Source of the DNA: Candidatus Uhrbacteria bacterium
GTDB lineage: Bacteria > Patescibacteriota > Patescibacteriia > UBA9934
Reading direction: 5' to 3'
NCBI GenBank assembly: GCA_943359525.1
Contig: CALRHV010000005.1
Span: 1 to 55,664 of the forward strand
Length of the DNA: 55,664 nt
The notes beneath the pieces are model-generated. The model saw only the letters and a list, made by a program, of their open reading frames with translations, did no database searches and was not told the DNA's origin. This document shows positions 1 through 6,700 of the stretch, one piece after another (positions within the stretch are counted from its first letter, which is position 1; the number at the start of each line of letters is the position of its first letter). The position numbers and the translations under genes were made by a program.

Positions 1-384
1 GCCGCATTCATAGACGGCGCGAAACGCGGAGAGGAAATTGGCGTGTGCTTTGATACGCAGCATGCGTTTGCAAGTGGATACGATTTGCGAACCAAAGAAG
101 ATGTCGATAAAACATTCAAAGACTTCGATCGCATCATCGGCCTTGATAAACTCGTCGCCTCACACTGTAACGACAGCAAGATTGAATTCGACGGCCACAA
201 AGACAGGCACCAACACCTTGGCCACGGCTTCATCGGCGCTGACGCCTTCAAATACATTGTTCAACATCCAAAACTCCAGCACATCGACCTTATTCTCGAA
301 ACACCATTCGACGGGGAAGAAGAAAAGGGAAGCCGCGAAGAAGATATCGCATTACTGAAGAAGTTTCGAAAGGGGATGAAATAA
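1..384 (+). CDS. nfo: Endonuclease IV (deoxyribonuclease IV), C-terminal part
   Basis: This is the last 127 residues of an apurinic/apyrimidinic endonuclease of the TIM-barrel endonuclease IV family, which nicks DNA 5' to abasic sites in base excision repair. The frame is open from base 1, so the start lies upstream of the window. Visible family motifs are CFDTQHAFASGYD near residue 16 (the family usually has CLDTCHAF), the DRHQHLGHGFIG segment and the ILETP strand near the end; the Asp, His and Glu residues that bind zinc in the family are present. The second Cys of the usual DTCHAF is a Gln here. A bidirectional hairpin terminator follows the stop codon. Confidence 0.93.
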   Translation, partial: AAFIDGAKRGEEIGVCFDTQHAFASGYDLRTKEDVDKTFKDFDRIIGLDKLVASHCNDSKIEFDGHKDRHQHLGHGFIGADAFKYIVQHPKLQHIDLILETPFDGEEEKGSREEDIALLKKFRKGMK

Positions 385-389
385 AACAA

Positions 390-425
390 CAGCCGCTCCT
401 CTCGGGGCGGCTGCGCGTTTTTGTG
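390..425. terminator. Bidirectional terminator between nfo and a minus-strand gene
   Basis: A 10-bp stem (390-399 with 404-413, loop TCTC, one G-T pair) is followed by TTTTT on the plus strand and by TTGTTTTATTT on the minus strand. It can end nfo transcription and that of the minus-strand gene stopping at 433. Confidence 0.8.
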
Positions 426-432
426 CTGTTGT

Positions 433-693
433 TCACTTTCCTTGTGCGAGATTGATACCGGCCTTGAATGCCTCGATGAGAAGCCCCTCCATGAGGACCG
501 CGAACCCGTCCTCCTCCCGATTCCCGATGTGACACAAGCTCACCAGTGCATCGCCGGCCGCCGTTTCCGGTACTTTCATCGCGTAAGCGATCCGCATCGG
601 TTCATCCCCAGCCTCCACCTCCCACGCCCGATATTCCTCGAGAGTATTGAATGAGTTGATGTGGACCGTTCCGTTTTCTGCGAAGAGAATCAT
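433..693 (-). CDS. Small hypothetical protein (86 aa), GC-rich class
   Basis: I do not recognise the family. The start at 693 is chosen because a clear GGAG lies about 8 bases before the ATG, and the first in-frame codons upstream overlap the preceding gene and look non-coding. The product is a soluble acidic protein without signal peptide or membrane segment. It starts 25 bases after the stop of the 174-aa gene upstream on the same strand, so the two probably share a transcript from the promoter at 1291-1319. The Shine-Dalgarno start differs from most genes in the window. Confidence 0.6.
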   Translation of the reverse strand: MILFAENGTVHINSFNTLEEYRAWEVEAGDEPMRIAYAMKVPETAAGDALVSLCHIGNREEDGFAVLMEGLLIEAFKAGINLAQGK

Positions 694-718
694 TATGAAC
701 TCCGAATGCTGTTGTGAT

Positions 719-1243
719 TCATTCCATTCCGACGATGAACCGGAATGCGTGGTCGATCTCCGACTGGCTATGCTCCGAACTGAATTCTTGATACTCTCCT
801 GCTTCGACACAGATGATCTTTCCGTCTGCGATTTCCCTTTTCCGATATTCTTCTCCGTGGCAAAACCAATCGTTATTGCGAAACCGCTTATCATGGTCTA
901 GGCATGCGGACGCATCATTTCTCCATTCTGTTTCCATCCAACTGGCCTTCCGCATCAGGATCGTGTTGATTTTGAATTTGTGGCAAGTCTCGAACAACAA
1001 GTCCCGGAACGGCCTATTCCTTCGACAACACGCGCAGACCACCAGGCACCCCGTCTGATTCGGCGCCCTTCCACGAAACCGCATTACCGCTGCAGTTCCG
1101 CAGTACCGAGCCCGCCACATCACAAACGCGACATCCGGAAGTTCCTTCGAGCGGAGGAGTACGGTCTCGTCGTCGAGCTCGATGATCTCAACGTTTTCGG
1201 CACCATCGGCAACGGCAACCAATTCGTAGATGTTTTCGGCCAC
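719..1243 (-). CDS. Hypothetical Cys-rich protein (174 aa), GC-rich class
   Basis: Family unknown. It starts with GTG at 1243 behind a GGGGGA ribosome-binding sequence. The N-terminal 50 residues are acidic and beta-like. The middle holds a CLVVCACC cluster followed by further Cys and His residues (ETCHKF, ACLDH, WFCHGEEY), which could form a zinc site; that is inference from composition only. No signal peptide is seen. The gene is the first of a two-gene minus-strand unit ending at the terminator at 390-425, and has its own promoter in the divergent region before the TrmB-like regulator. It belongs to the GC-rich genes with Shine-Dalgarno starts found at several places in the window. Confidence 0.6.
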   Translation of the reverse strand: MAENIYELVAVADGAENVEIIELDDETVLLRSKELPDVAFVMWRARYCGTAAVMRFRGRAPNQTGCLVVCACCRRNRPFRDLLFETCHKFKINTILMRKASWMETEWRNDASACLDHDKRFRNNDWFCHGEEYRKREIADGKIICVEAGEYQEFSSEHSQSEIDHAFRFIVGME

Positions 1244-1290
1244 GAGATCCCCCGGGTTTTGAAAGTATTCGTCCGTGTATCGGACTAGGT

Positions 1291-1319
1291 ACTATATCAT
1301 CATTTTACATATAAATCAA
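1291..1319 (-). promoter_or_regulatory. Promoter for the minus-strand pair 1243-433
   Basis: Read on the minus strand: -35 TTGATT (1319-1314), 17-base spacer, -10 TATAGT (1296-1291) preceded by TGA, giving an extended -10. The predicted leader to the GTG at 1243 is about 40 bases and carries a ribosome-binding site. Confidence 0.6.
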
Positions 1320-1323
1320 TCTA

Positions 1324-1352
1324 TTGTTGACTATTAGATGTTAGTGTATATT
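1324..1352 (+). promoter_or_regulatory. Promoter for the TrmB-like regulator
   Basis: -35-like TTGTTG (1324-1329), 17-base spacer, -10 TATATT (1347-1352). The start codon follows 23 bases after the -10, and no Shine-Dalgarno is visible in the short AT-rich leader. It lies back to back with the minus-strand promoter at 1291-1319. Confidence 0.5.
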
Positions 1353-1375
1353 TGCTTCATACACATTAAATTTTT

Positions 1376-2179
1376 ATGCCCGCAAAATCAGCCCAAAAAC
1401 AAAACGAACCGCTATACGCCGCTTTAAAAAGCCTTGGACTTACCGAGGGGGAGGCGACGCTATATATTCTTTCGTTAGAAATTGGGCCTCATCCAATTTC
1501 ACAAGTCGCGGAAAAGATGGGCATTTCCCGGCCGAACATTTATAAACTTATCAAAGCGCTTGAAGACAGGGGGCTTGCAGCGCTCCCAAAAGGTGGAAAG
1601 CTCAAGCGGTTTAGCGTGTTTTCGCCATCGCTTGTTTCTGAGTTATTGAAAAAGAAAGAAAAGGAGCGCGCCGAGATTCAAAGCGGCTTCACTTCAACAC
1701 TTCCGGATCTCCTCACAAAATATCAGCGCGGCGATCTCCCAAGCAGCGCACGGATTTATCAGGGGCGTGGCCAGTACCTTTCGGCGCTTTTCGCATTGCC
1801 GGAAGAAGCGAAAGATTCAATCGATTTCTTCGGATCCGCTGATTACTTTTTGGATCTCATCGATCGCGACGATCAAAAAGAATATATTGCTGAACGCCGA
1901 AAACGTGGACTTAAATCCCGAATATTGTCTTTACCAGGGCCAAATGCAAATCGTATGGCAGAAACGGATCAGGAGGAGATGCGAGAAACTCGAATTCTTA
2001 TCGGGCTCGACCCATTCAAAACATCATTCCATTTCTCGGCCGATAAAATTATCTTTTGGCAACCAGAGAATCTTCTCGCAATTCGTATCGAGGACGATCT
2101 CATTGTGTCGATGATGAAAAGTATGTACGAATATCTGTGGGCGAATGCGACGAGACCGGAGACGAGTAATTTGAAATAA
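1376..2179 (+). CDS. TrmB-family transcriptional regulator
   Basis: This 267-aa protein resembles TrmB-type regulators, which pair an N-terminal winged helix-turn-helix with a C-terminal ligand-sensing domain. Residues about 12-75 form the DNA-binding part (LGLTEGEATLYILSLEIG, then ISQVAEKMGISRPNIYKLIKALEDRG), followed by a Lys/Glu-rich helix typical of the coiled-coil linker (about 88-102). The C-terminal region contains the phospholipase-D-like fold segment seen in many such proteins (IDFFGSADYFLDLI). The ligand is unknown. It may form an operon with the following DUF167 gene, whose ATG lies 12 bases downstream. Such regulators are common in CPR bacteria. Confidence 0.8.
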   Translation: MPAKSAQKQNEPLYAALKSLGLTEGEATLYILSLEIGPHPISQVAEKMGISRPNIYKLIKALEDRGLAALPKGGKLKRFSVFSPSLVSELLKKKEKERAEIQSGFTSTLPDLLTKYQRGDLPSSARIYQGRGQYLSALFALPEEAKDSIDFFGSADYFLDLIDRDDQKEYIAERRKRGLKSRILSLPGPNANRMAETDQEEMRETRILIGLDPFKTSFHFSADKIIFWQPENLLAIRIEDDLIVSMMKSMYEYLWANATRPETSNLK

Positions 2180-2191
2180 TTGGAATCGCTT

Positions 2192-2413
2192 ATGAAAATT
2201 GCGATCAGTGTAAAACCAAACTCGGGGAAGTCCGAGATCGAAGAACTCGCCGATGGGTCACTTGTTGTGCGACTAAAATCGGCGCCGGTTGATGGGAAAG
2301 CGAATGAAGAGCTCGTTCGATTGCTTTCAAAACACTTTCACGTGCCGCAGAAATCGATCGTCATCAAACAGGGAAGTAGTGGAAAGAAAAAGCTGATCGA
2401 GATTCTTCAATAA
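2192..2413 (+). CDS. DUF167 (YggU-like) family protein
   Basis: A 73-aa protein with the DUF167/UPF0235 pattern: KPNSGKSEIE near the start, then VVRLKSAPVDGKANEELVRLLSKHF and a C-terminal KKKLIEIL. The family is small, conserved and of unknown biochemical role. I prefer the ATG at 2192, which matches the family N-terminus, over the TTG at 2180 adjoining the TrmB stop codon. No ribosome-binding site is seen, consistent with translation in an operon with the regulator upstream. Confidence 0.85.
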   Translation: MKIAISVKPNSGKSEIEELADGSLVVRLKSAPVDGKANEELVRLLSKHFHVPQKSIVIKQGSSGKKKLIEILQ

Positions 2414-2433
2414 CTCTTGTCCACACAGCTCAC

Positions 2434-2505
2434 TTGTGCTCAGATCTCACGCGGCTATACTCAATACAAGAGGCTCCTCTGCTAGTACTCCAGTAGCAGA
2501 GGAGC
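2434..2505 (+). promoter_or_regulatory. Orphan promoter-like motif followed by a strong hairpin
   Basis: TTGTGC (2434-2439), 16-base spacer and TATACT (2456-2461) are followed by a perfect 12-bp stem (2473-2484 with 2494-2505, loop of 9). There is no gene on the plus strand behind it. It could express a small RNA, or the hairpin could simply terminate the convergent transcripts of the DUF167 gene and yidD, although a clear U-run is lacking. Confidence 0.35.
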
Positions 2506-2539
2506 TGACTATTTCCAGGGCTTTTTGCTCTGGATTTTG

Positions 2540-2788
2540 TTATGGATTATCAATCCCGCCATCGGTCCACGGATGGCACCGAAGAACTCGGAGTGCTCCC
2601 TTTGCGATACCAATGGAAACACCGTCTTTCATTATCGACCGTCTACAATATTCCGAACACGAAGGATAGAACGGACAAAAGCCCGAAGGGTACATCGACT
2701 TCATCGGGCCATGGTCGAGGGACAACGTGTGCTGATAGAAAACGATCGGCGCCGTGGCGATTCGGCGAAGAGCAGTCTGCGCGGTCAT
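2540..2788 (-). CDS. yidD: Membrane protein insertion efficiency factor YidD
   Basis: This 82-aa protein has the YidD hallmarks: the CPFYPSCSEYC motif at about residues 38-48 and RCHPWTDGGIDNP at the C-terminus. The family assists YidC-dependent insertion of membrane proteins and is an amphipathic protein on the inner face of the membrane. It overlaps rnpA by 4 bases (ATGA), the classic arrangement. The usual next gene, yidC, is absent: the adjacent gene downstream is on the other strand. Confidence 0.93.
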   Translation of the reverse strand: MTAQTALRRIATAPIVFYQHTLSLDHGPMKSMYPSGFCPFYPSCSEYCRRSIMKDGVSIGIAKGALRVLRCHPWTDGGIDNP

Positions 2789-3123
2789 AACAACTTTGCG
2801 CGATGAAGCGTGCTGCGAAGTTTAGCTTCTTTTTGGTGATAGTCGAGCGCGAGCGCCGGCTTTGCGGTAAGAAGAATCACATCGAACCCTGGTTTAATTT
2901 CCTTCATCATCGACCGCACAATCTCGCGATACTGACGGCGAATTCGATTGCGATCAACAGCCTTTTTGCTCACCTTTGTTCCAACAACAACTGCAAAGCG
3001 CGACGCGGCGAGATTATTCTTCACCACCTTCACGCCGCACGCCGTATCAAAAGCCCCCGCCTTGGATTTCAAGGTTCGTGCGATATCTTTTTCATGGCGT
3101 AACCGGAAATCTTTCGCGAGCAT
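2785..3123 (-). CDS. rnpA: Ribonuclease P protein component
   Basis: The 112-aa product is the basic protein subunit of RNase P, which helps the catalytic RNA remove the 5' leader of pre-tRNAs. The RNR signature RNRIRRQYRE lies at about residues 58-67, preceded by the FAVVVGTKVSKKAV strand. The N-terminus LAKDFRLRHEKDI matches the family and the length is normal. It lies between rpmH and yidD on the minus strand, with a hairpin between rpmH and rnpA that could reduce read-through. No Shine-Dalgarno is seen. Confidence 0.93.
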   Translation of the reverse strand: MLAKDFRLRHEKDIARTLKSKAGAFDTACGVKVVKNNLAASRFAVVVGTKVSKKAVDRNRIRRQYREIVRSMMKEIKPGFDVILLTAKPALALDYHQKEAKLRSTLHRAKLL

Positions 3124-3137
3124 AGATGAATGATATC

Positions 3138-3164
3138 AAAAGTCGGCTCTGGAAGCCGACTTTT
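3138..3164 (-). terminator. Hairpin between rpmH and rnpA
   Basis: An 11-bp perfect stem (3138-3148 with 3154-3164, loop of 5) ends in TTTT on either strand. Lying inside the rpmH-rnpA unit, it would act as a partial terminator giving more L34 than RNase P protein mRNA. Confidence 0.7.
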
Positions 3165-3175
3165 GTTTCTGCCTA

Positions 3176-3328
3176 CTAACGGGGGCGTGCGGTCACGGTG
3201 AGGCGCTTTCGGCCCTTGGCTCGGCGTCGTTTTAAAACGATCTTTCCGTCCTTGGACTTCATGCGCTTCCGAAATCCGTGCACTTTCGCGCGCTGCCGCT
3301 TTTTCGGCTGATACGTTCGCTTAGGCAT
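3176..3328 (-). CDS. rpmH: 50S ribosomal protein L34
   Basis: A 50-aa very basic protein starting [19 protein letters not shown] and continuing [11 protein letters not shown] and [11 protein letters not shown], which is the L34 pattern. The ATG at 3328 gives the standard N-terminus; the in-frame extension to 3367 has no family match. It is a component of the large ribosomal subunit and sits in the conserved rpmH-rnpA order opposite dnaA. Confidence 0.96.
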   Translation of the reverse strand: MPKRTYQPKKRQRAKVHGFRKRMKSKDGKIVLKRRRAKGRKRLTVTARPR

Positions 3329-3599
3329 AAGTGGCAAGACTTTACGCCCGCAAGCATACCATGTCAACCATTTTTTGGCTTATCTCCCTCTCCAGCGGGT
3401 CCTGTCACCGAGGACCCCATCGGGGTGCTCAGCTCGCACACCACCTTTTTCTTGATCCTCAAGTTGATGCGGCGCTCGTTGCGCTCCCCATGGGGGCCTC
3501 CCTCGGCGCCACCCGCTGGCTCGGTCGATCGCTCAAAACGGTCTCCATCCACACGGCGTCGCAAAATCTTTTTTTGAGGATTCCCACGAAAAATGTGCA

Positions 3600-3700
3600 T
3601 AACATCGTCACTTGTCCCCACTTTTTAGACACTTATCCCCAAAGTCATCCACTTCTAGCCAAAATCGCGTCCTTTCATCCCTGTGGATAGTTGGCTATCA
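3600..3700. other. Candidate origin, part 1: DnaA-box-like cluster upstream of dnaA
   Basis: The rpmH-dnaA gap (3329-3761) has no gene. It holds 9-mers close to the DnaA box TTATCCACA: TTATCCCCA (3633-3641), TCATCCACT (3645-3653) and, on the minus strand, CTATCCACA (3690-3682). The placement between rpmH and dnaA is a common origin position. I cannot compute GC skew. The GC-rich stretch about 3380-3560 shows nothing else I can name. Confidence 0.5.
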
Positions 3701-3761
3701 TGCGCTCAAGTTGTTACTCCTCGCAGGGAATTAATCTCTCGAAGCTCAAAGTGCACTACCT

Positions 3762-5150
3762 ATGAATACTCATGAGCTTTGGGAGGCAGTTCTCGGTGAA
3801 ATGGAGCTCAAGGTCAGTAAGGCCCATTTCACGACGTGGTTTCGAAAAACCTTTGTCAGCGACTACCGAAACGGCGAGGTGGTTATTGGAGTGCCAAACA
3901 CCATCACCCAGCAGTGGATTAGTAAAAAACACCATCGGGACATCTTAGAAACCATCCAGGGAATCACGAATCAAGCCGTTCGCAGCCTCACGTATCGAAT
4001 TGCAACACGGACCGAGGCCCCGCAGCCCCTCGTTCTTGAAGAAAAAAAGCCAGCGGCACCAAAGGAAGGAACCGAGGACTACGGATTCGTTGCAACAGGA
4101 AGCGCTGAAACCGGCGGAACAGGAACCATCACCGTCAATCCGCAATACACGTTTCAGACATTCGTTGTTGGAAAACAAAACGAACTCGCGCACGCCGCGG
4201 CACAGGCTGTCTCCGCACAACCAGGCCAGGCCTATAATCCGCTCTTCATTTACGGCGGCGTCGGACTCGGAAAAACGCACCTTCTTCACGCCATCGCGAA
4301 TGAAATGCGTCGTCGCAATCCAAATGTCCGCATTCTTTACGTCACGTGTGAACGATTCACCAACGACTTCATTAATGCGATTCGCTCTGGTAAAGGAAAG
4401 GAATTCAAGGATCGCTACCGTAACGTCGATCTTCTTTTAATCGACGACATTCAGTTCATCACCGGCAAAGAGGGGACGCAGGAAGAGTTCTTCCACACGT
4501 TCAATGCGCTTCATCAGGAGCAACGTCAGATCGTCATCTCGTCCGATCGCCCGCCAAAGTCCATCACCAGCCTCGAAAAGCGCCTTCAGTCTCGGCTTGA
4601 GTGGGGAATGCTGGTGGACGTTGGCATGCCGGATCTTGAAACCCGCATCGCGATTCTTCAGCGTAAGTGCATGGAAAAGGCATTTTCACTCGATCGAGAA
4701 ATTCTCCATTACGTCGCGAGCAACATCTACTCCAACATTCGTGAGCTTGAGGGAGCACTAAACAAAATCATCGCCATTCACCAGTTCCGCAACATCTCCC
4801 CAACGCTCGAAACCGTGAAACCGATCATCGCGAGCTTCGAATCGGAAAACGTCCGTAAAACCGTTACGCCACGCCAGCTCATTCTCATTGTCTCCGAATA
4901 CTTCGATATCACCATTGAGGATATTCTTGGAAAATCACGCGAGAAGAAACTCGCGTTCCCGCGGCAGATCATCATGTATCTCATGCGAGAAGAGATGAAG
5001 ACGTCGTACCCGGCAATCGGCGACGAACTCGGAGGCCGCGATCACACCACGGCGATGCATGCGTATGGAAAGATCTCGGATCTTGTAAAAACAGACGAGA
5101 AGCTCCAAAAGGATCTCGAGCTCATTAAACAGAAGCTATATGCGGGATAA
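3762..5150 (+). CDS. dnaA: Chromosomal replication initiator DnaA
   Basis: The 462-aa protein has the full DnaA layout: N-terminal domain I (HELWEAVLGEMELKVSKAHFTTWF), a variable linker (about 85-125), the AAA+ domain with Walker A GGVGLGKTH (about 165-173), Walker B LLLIDDIQFI (about 224-233), and the C-terminal DNA-binding domain with the signature GGRDHTTAMHAYGKI (about 427-441). It opens the origin and loads the helicase. It heads a dnaA-dnaN unit and is flanked by DnaA-box-like sites that may also give autoregulation. No Shine-Dalgarno precedes the ATG. Confidence 0.98.
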   Translation: MNTHELWEAVLGEMELKVSKAHFTTWFRKTFVSDYRNGEVVIGVPNTITQQWISKKHHRDILETIQGITNQAVRSLTYRIATRTEAPQPLVLEEKKPAAPKEGTEDYGFVATGSAETGGTGTITVNPQYTFQTFVVGKQNELAHAAAQAVSAQPGQAYNPLFIYGGVGLGKTHLLHAIANEMRRRNPNVRILYVTCERFTNDFINAIRSGKGKEFKDRYRNVDLLLIDDIQFITGKEGTQEEFFHTFNALHQEQRQIVISSDRPPKSITSLEKRLQSRLEWGMLVDVGMPDLETRIAILQRKCMEKAFSLDREILHYVASNIYSNIRELEGALNKIIAIHQFRNISPTLETVKPIIASFESENVRKTVTPRQLILIVSEYFDITIEDILGKSREKKLAFPRQIIMYLMREEMKTSYPAIGDELGGRDHTTAMHAYGKISDLVKTDEKLQKDLELIKQKLYAG

Positions 5151-5438
5151 CATGGGGATAGAAGGGTACATCCCTGTGAATTGTGGATGAACTGTGTAAA
5201 AGCCGGTGGATGGGCAGGTGGAGTTCCCTGGGGAAACGGGTAGGATAACAAGGGGACAAAAATGTCGGACAGACGGCCCTGCCAAGTTATCTCCACACGC
5301 ATCACCGTCGTCCACACGAAACATCCACCGCAGAAAATGGGGAATCGCCATACTGTCACAGGGTATACGCGATTATCCACTTCATACACACCCCTTACTG
5401 TTACTACTGGTTCTTATAGAGATATTAATTTCCTGATT
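5151..5438. other. Candidate origin, part 2: dnaA-dnaN intergenic region
   Basis: This 288-base gap has DnaA-box-like 9-mers: TGTGGATGA (5182-5190, minus-strand TCATCCACA), TGTGTAAAA (5193-5201, minus-strand TTTTACACA, fitting TTWTNCACA) and TTATCCACT (5373-5381). The end near dnaN (about 5380-5435) is AT-richer and could be the unwinding element. Boxes on both sides of dnaA suggest a bipartite origin as in Bacillus; this is inference. Confidence 0.5.
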
Positions 5439-6572
5439 GTGAAGCTCTCTTGCACGCGAGAAAATTTGTATCAAGGTCTGGCAATCACCAGTCACATCTC
5501 TGGAAAGAATGCGAACCTTCCTATTTTGAATAATGTCTTGCTTCGAGCAGATGTTGGGGGAATTAAGCTCACCGCAACAAACCTTGAACTGACAATCACG
5601 TGCACGATTCGTGGGAAGGTCGACCAACCGGGTGAGTACACGCTCCCATCGAAACTCTTTGCAGACTATGTCGCGCTTCTTCCAAACGAGCGGGTTGATC
5701 TTGATCTTCTCGACCATGCGGTCTCGATTGTGTGTGAGAAGACGAAAACAAAGATTAATGGAATTCCGGCAAACGAGTTCCCCTTGATTCCTCCGGTTAC
5801 CGGCGGTGTGCGATTTCTTGTTCCGGCAGCGGCGCTCGATGCCGCGCTCGGTCAGGTGCTCTTCGCTGTTGCGACGAACGAAGCGCGACAGGCGCTCACT
5901 GGAGTGTTCATGCATTTTGATGGACTGAATAAACAGCTTGTTCTCGCCGCAACGGATAGCTATAGGCTCGGAGAAAAGATTATCGCGCTTGGAGAATCTG
6001 CGGAAGGGGAGCGAAAGGCAATTGTGCCTTCGCGAACGCTTGGAGAACTTCGACGAATTTTGAGTGTGCTTCGTGACAGCGTGGAAAACCCAGAAAACAT
6101 TGATGTTGAGCTCACCGAAAGCCAGATTGTGTTCCGGTATGGAACGGTCGAACTTTCATCGCGAACGGTTGAGGGAGTGTATCCAGACTATCGACAGATT
6201 ATCCCCAAGACGTCGGCAACAGAGATTACGATCGATAAAACTGCATTTTCTCAGGCCATTCGTCGAACGAGCCTTTTCTCGAAGGCTGGTCTGTTCGACG
6301 TGCGTCTCGAAGCGAACCCGGCCGAAAAAACTGTCACGCTTTCTGCAGCCGACGTTGGCCGCGGTGAAAATACGGTTACCGTTGAGGGAGAAATGACGGG
6401 AAATGTCAATTCAGCTGTTTTAAACTTCCGTTATCTCCTGGACGGCGTGAATGCAATGACTTCCGAAAAGATCGTTCTCAAGTTCATCGACGCCATGCAG
6501 CCATGTGTCGTCACTCCGCATAATCTTCCTGACGAGAAATATCTCTACATCGTTATGCCAATTAGGCAGTAG
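5439..6572 (+). CDS. dnaN: DNA polymerase III beta sliding clamp
   Basis: The 377-aa product matches the beta clamp in length and in its N-terminal pattern (KLSCTRENLYQGLAITSHISGKNANLPILNNVLL), with the central TDSYRL segment and the C-terminal YLYIVMPIRQ. The clamp encircles DNA and tethers polymerase III. GTG at 5439 is chosen because it gives the standard clamp N-terminus; longer in-frame extension back to 5262 runs through the presumed origin region and has no family similarity. It is transcribed in the same direction as dnaA. Confidence 0.95.
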   Translation: MKLSCTRENLYQGLAITSHISGKNANLPILNNVLLRADVGGIKLTATNLELTITCTIRGKVDQPGEYTLPSKLFADYVALLPNERVDLDLLDHAVSIVCEKTKTKINGIPANEFPLIPPVTGGVRFLVPAAALDAALGQVLFAVATNEARQALTGVFMHFDGLNKQLVLAATDSYRLGEKIIALGESAEGERKAIVPSRTLGELRRILSVLRDSVENPENIDVELTESQIVFRYGTVELSSRTVEGVYPDYRQIIPKTSATEITIDKTAFSQAIRRTSLFSKAGLFDVRLEANPAEKTVTLSAADVGRGENTVTVEGEMTGNVNSAVLNFRYLLDGVNAMTSEKIVLKFIDAMQPCVVTPHNLPDEKYLYIVMPIRQ

Positions 6573-6700
6573 TCGTGAAGGGATGTGAGGTCTCGCCAAC
6601 CGCCATTGTGGGGGCGCCTGCTCGCGTGAGGCGCGTATTGCTGCCGAAGAGATGAGAAACAGCGTTATCGTATAGAGAGGCGAACACAGCGCAGATTTTT

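Noticed and set aside
5262-5438. Longer dnaN start at 5262
   Set aside because: The extra 59 residues have no similarity to sliding clamps and cross DnaA-box-like sites.
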